Below are positions 6,348-6,895 of a DNA stretch of 6,895 bases, piece by piece. The stretch spans positions 1 through 6,895 of the forward strand of contig JALVRJ010000051.1 of assembly GCA_027031305.1 (NCBI GenBank), in the 5' to 3' direction. Source of the stretch: Hyphomicrobiales bacterium. GTDB lineage: Bacteria; Pseudomonadota; Alphaproteobacteria; Rhizobiales; Aestuariivirgaceae. The first letter of the stretch is position 1, and each line of letters opens with the position of its first letter. Position numbers and translations under genes: made by a program. The notes under the pieces are model-generated. The model was not told the DNA's origin, did not search any database, and saw only the letters and a program-made list of their open reading frames with translations.

Positions 6348-6895
6348 GCAACGCTAACTCGATATATCCTTCATGCTCGAACAGCCGCTTGAGGTCGTCG
6401 AACGTCCAGCCCGCAGCCTTGGCGGTGAGGAGGGCGCGGCCGGCTTTTGCGTTCTTCTCGCCCGCATCGTCCATACCCTCCGCCAGCCCTGCCACGCGCA
6501 GGGCCTGTTTGGCGATGGCCTCCGCCGGGTCGATGAACTTGACGGGCCAGGGCGCGGCCTCCTCCAGCTCCGGCAATAGCAGCGGATAGTGCGTGCAGCC
6601 CAGCACCACCACATCCGTGCGCGCGCCGTCCCCTCCCGCGACGAACGCCGGCGCGATCTCTTCCCTCAGCCGCGCCATGTCCACCGCGCCACCGCGCAGC
6701 TTTTCCTCTGCCAGCGCCGCGAGGTTCTTCGCCCCGTGCAGCACCACCTGGCAGTGCCAGGCGAAGGTGTGGATGAGCTTCTCGGTATATTCCCGCCGCA
6801 CCGTGCCGGGCGTGGCCAGCACGCCGATGATGCGGCTTCTCGTTTCCAGCGCGGCCGGCTTGATGGCCGGCACCGTGCCCACGAACGGCAGCGGC
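6322..6895 (-). CDS. murI: Glutamate racemase, N-terminus cut by window edge
   Basis: MurI is a cytosolic, cofactor-independent racemase that makes D-glutamate for peptidoglycan. About 190 C-terminal residues are visible; full proteins are about 260-280 residues, so the N-terminal third with the DSG-GGLSV block and the first catalytic Cys lies outside the window. Present are PFVGTVPAIKPAA, IGVLATPGTVRREYTEKLI, and VVVLGCTHYPLLLPEL with the second catalytic Cys (codon 6595-6597), followed by VKFIDPAEAIAKQAL. The frame is open to the right edge through Pro-Leu-Pro-Phe; a GTG at 6880-6882 falls inside the conserved core and is not a start. The stop is TAG at 6322-6324. The C-terminal tail after residue 130 of the visible part is about 55 residues and variable. 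It lies upstream of rpsD in the same direction. Confidence 0.95.
   Translation of the reverse strand, partial: PLPFVGTVPAIKPAALETRSRIIGVLATPGTVRREYTEKLIHTFAWHCQVVLHGAKNLAALAEEKLRGGAVDMARLREEIAPAFVAGGDGARTDVVVLGCTHYPLLLPELEEAAPWPVKFIDPAEAIAKQALRVAGLAEGMDDAGEKNAKAGRALLTAKAAGWTFDDLKRLFEHEGYIELALLDACGGVA

Overview
The window looks like a GC-rich (by eye about 65% G+C) chromosomal segment from an alphaproteobacterium, and every gene in it reads on the minus strand. The taxonomic call rests on the S4 protein, whose central and C-terminal blocks ([51 protein letters not shown]) match alphaproteobacterial S4, and on the murI-rpsD neighbourhood, which I recall from that class. No genus can be named. 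Nothing looks like a phage, plasmid, insertion sequence or CRISPR array.

Layout, in the direction of transcription (high to low coordinates): (1) the C-terminal two thirds of glutamate racemase, murI, entering from the right edge and ending at 6322. (2) A 240-base gap with a possible promoter, a terminator-like GC hairpin with a U run, and a second hairpin next to the rpsD ribosome binding site. (3) rpsD, 30S ribosomal protein S4, closed by a strong intrinsic terminator at 5390-5422. (4) A spacer with a short interspersed-type palindromic repeat and a candidate promoter. (5) A tightly packed four-gene-strength block: ABC ATPase, six-TM ABC-2 permease, a GldG-family membrane-anchored protein and a DUF4340 protein. 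These are joined by a 4-base ATGA overlap, a 4-base gap and a 1-base TGATG overlap. (6) After 62 bases with a good Shine-Dalgarno, a gamma-class carbonic anhydrase-like hexapeptide-repeat gene, cut by the left edge.

The ATPase, permease, GldG and DUF4340 genes are probably one operon for one membrane complex. The ATPase would drive the permease, and two proteins with large regions predicted outside the membrane would act on the periplasmic side. The family is named after gliding-motility proteins of Bacteroidota (GldA/F/G), but homologues are widespread in non-gliding bacteria and their substrate is not known to me. This is the least understood and most interesting part of the window. The murI, rpsD and carbonic anhydrase-like genes are ordinary housekeeping genes. 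I see no clearly new system; the best leads are the undefined GldAFG/DUF4340 complex, an AT-rich low-complexity insert inside GldG, and a possible structured leader of rpsD.
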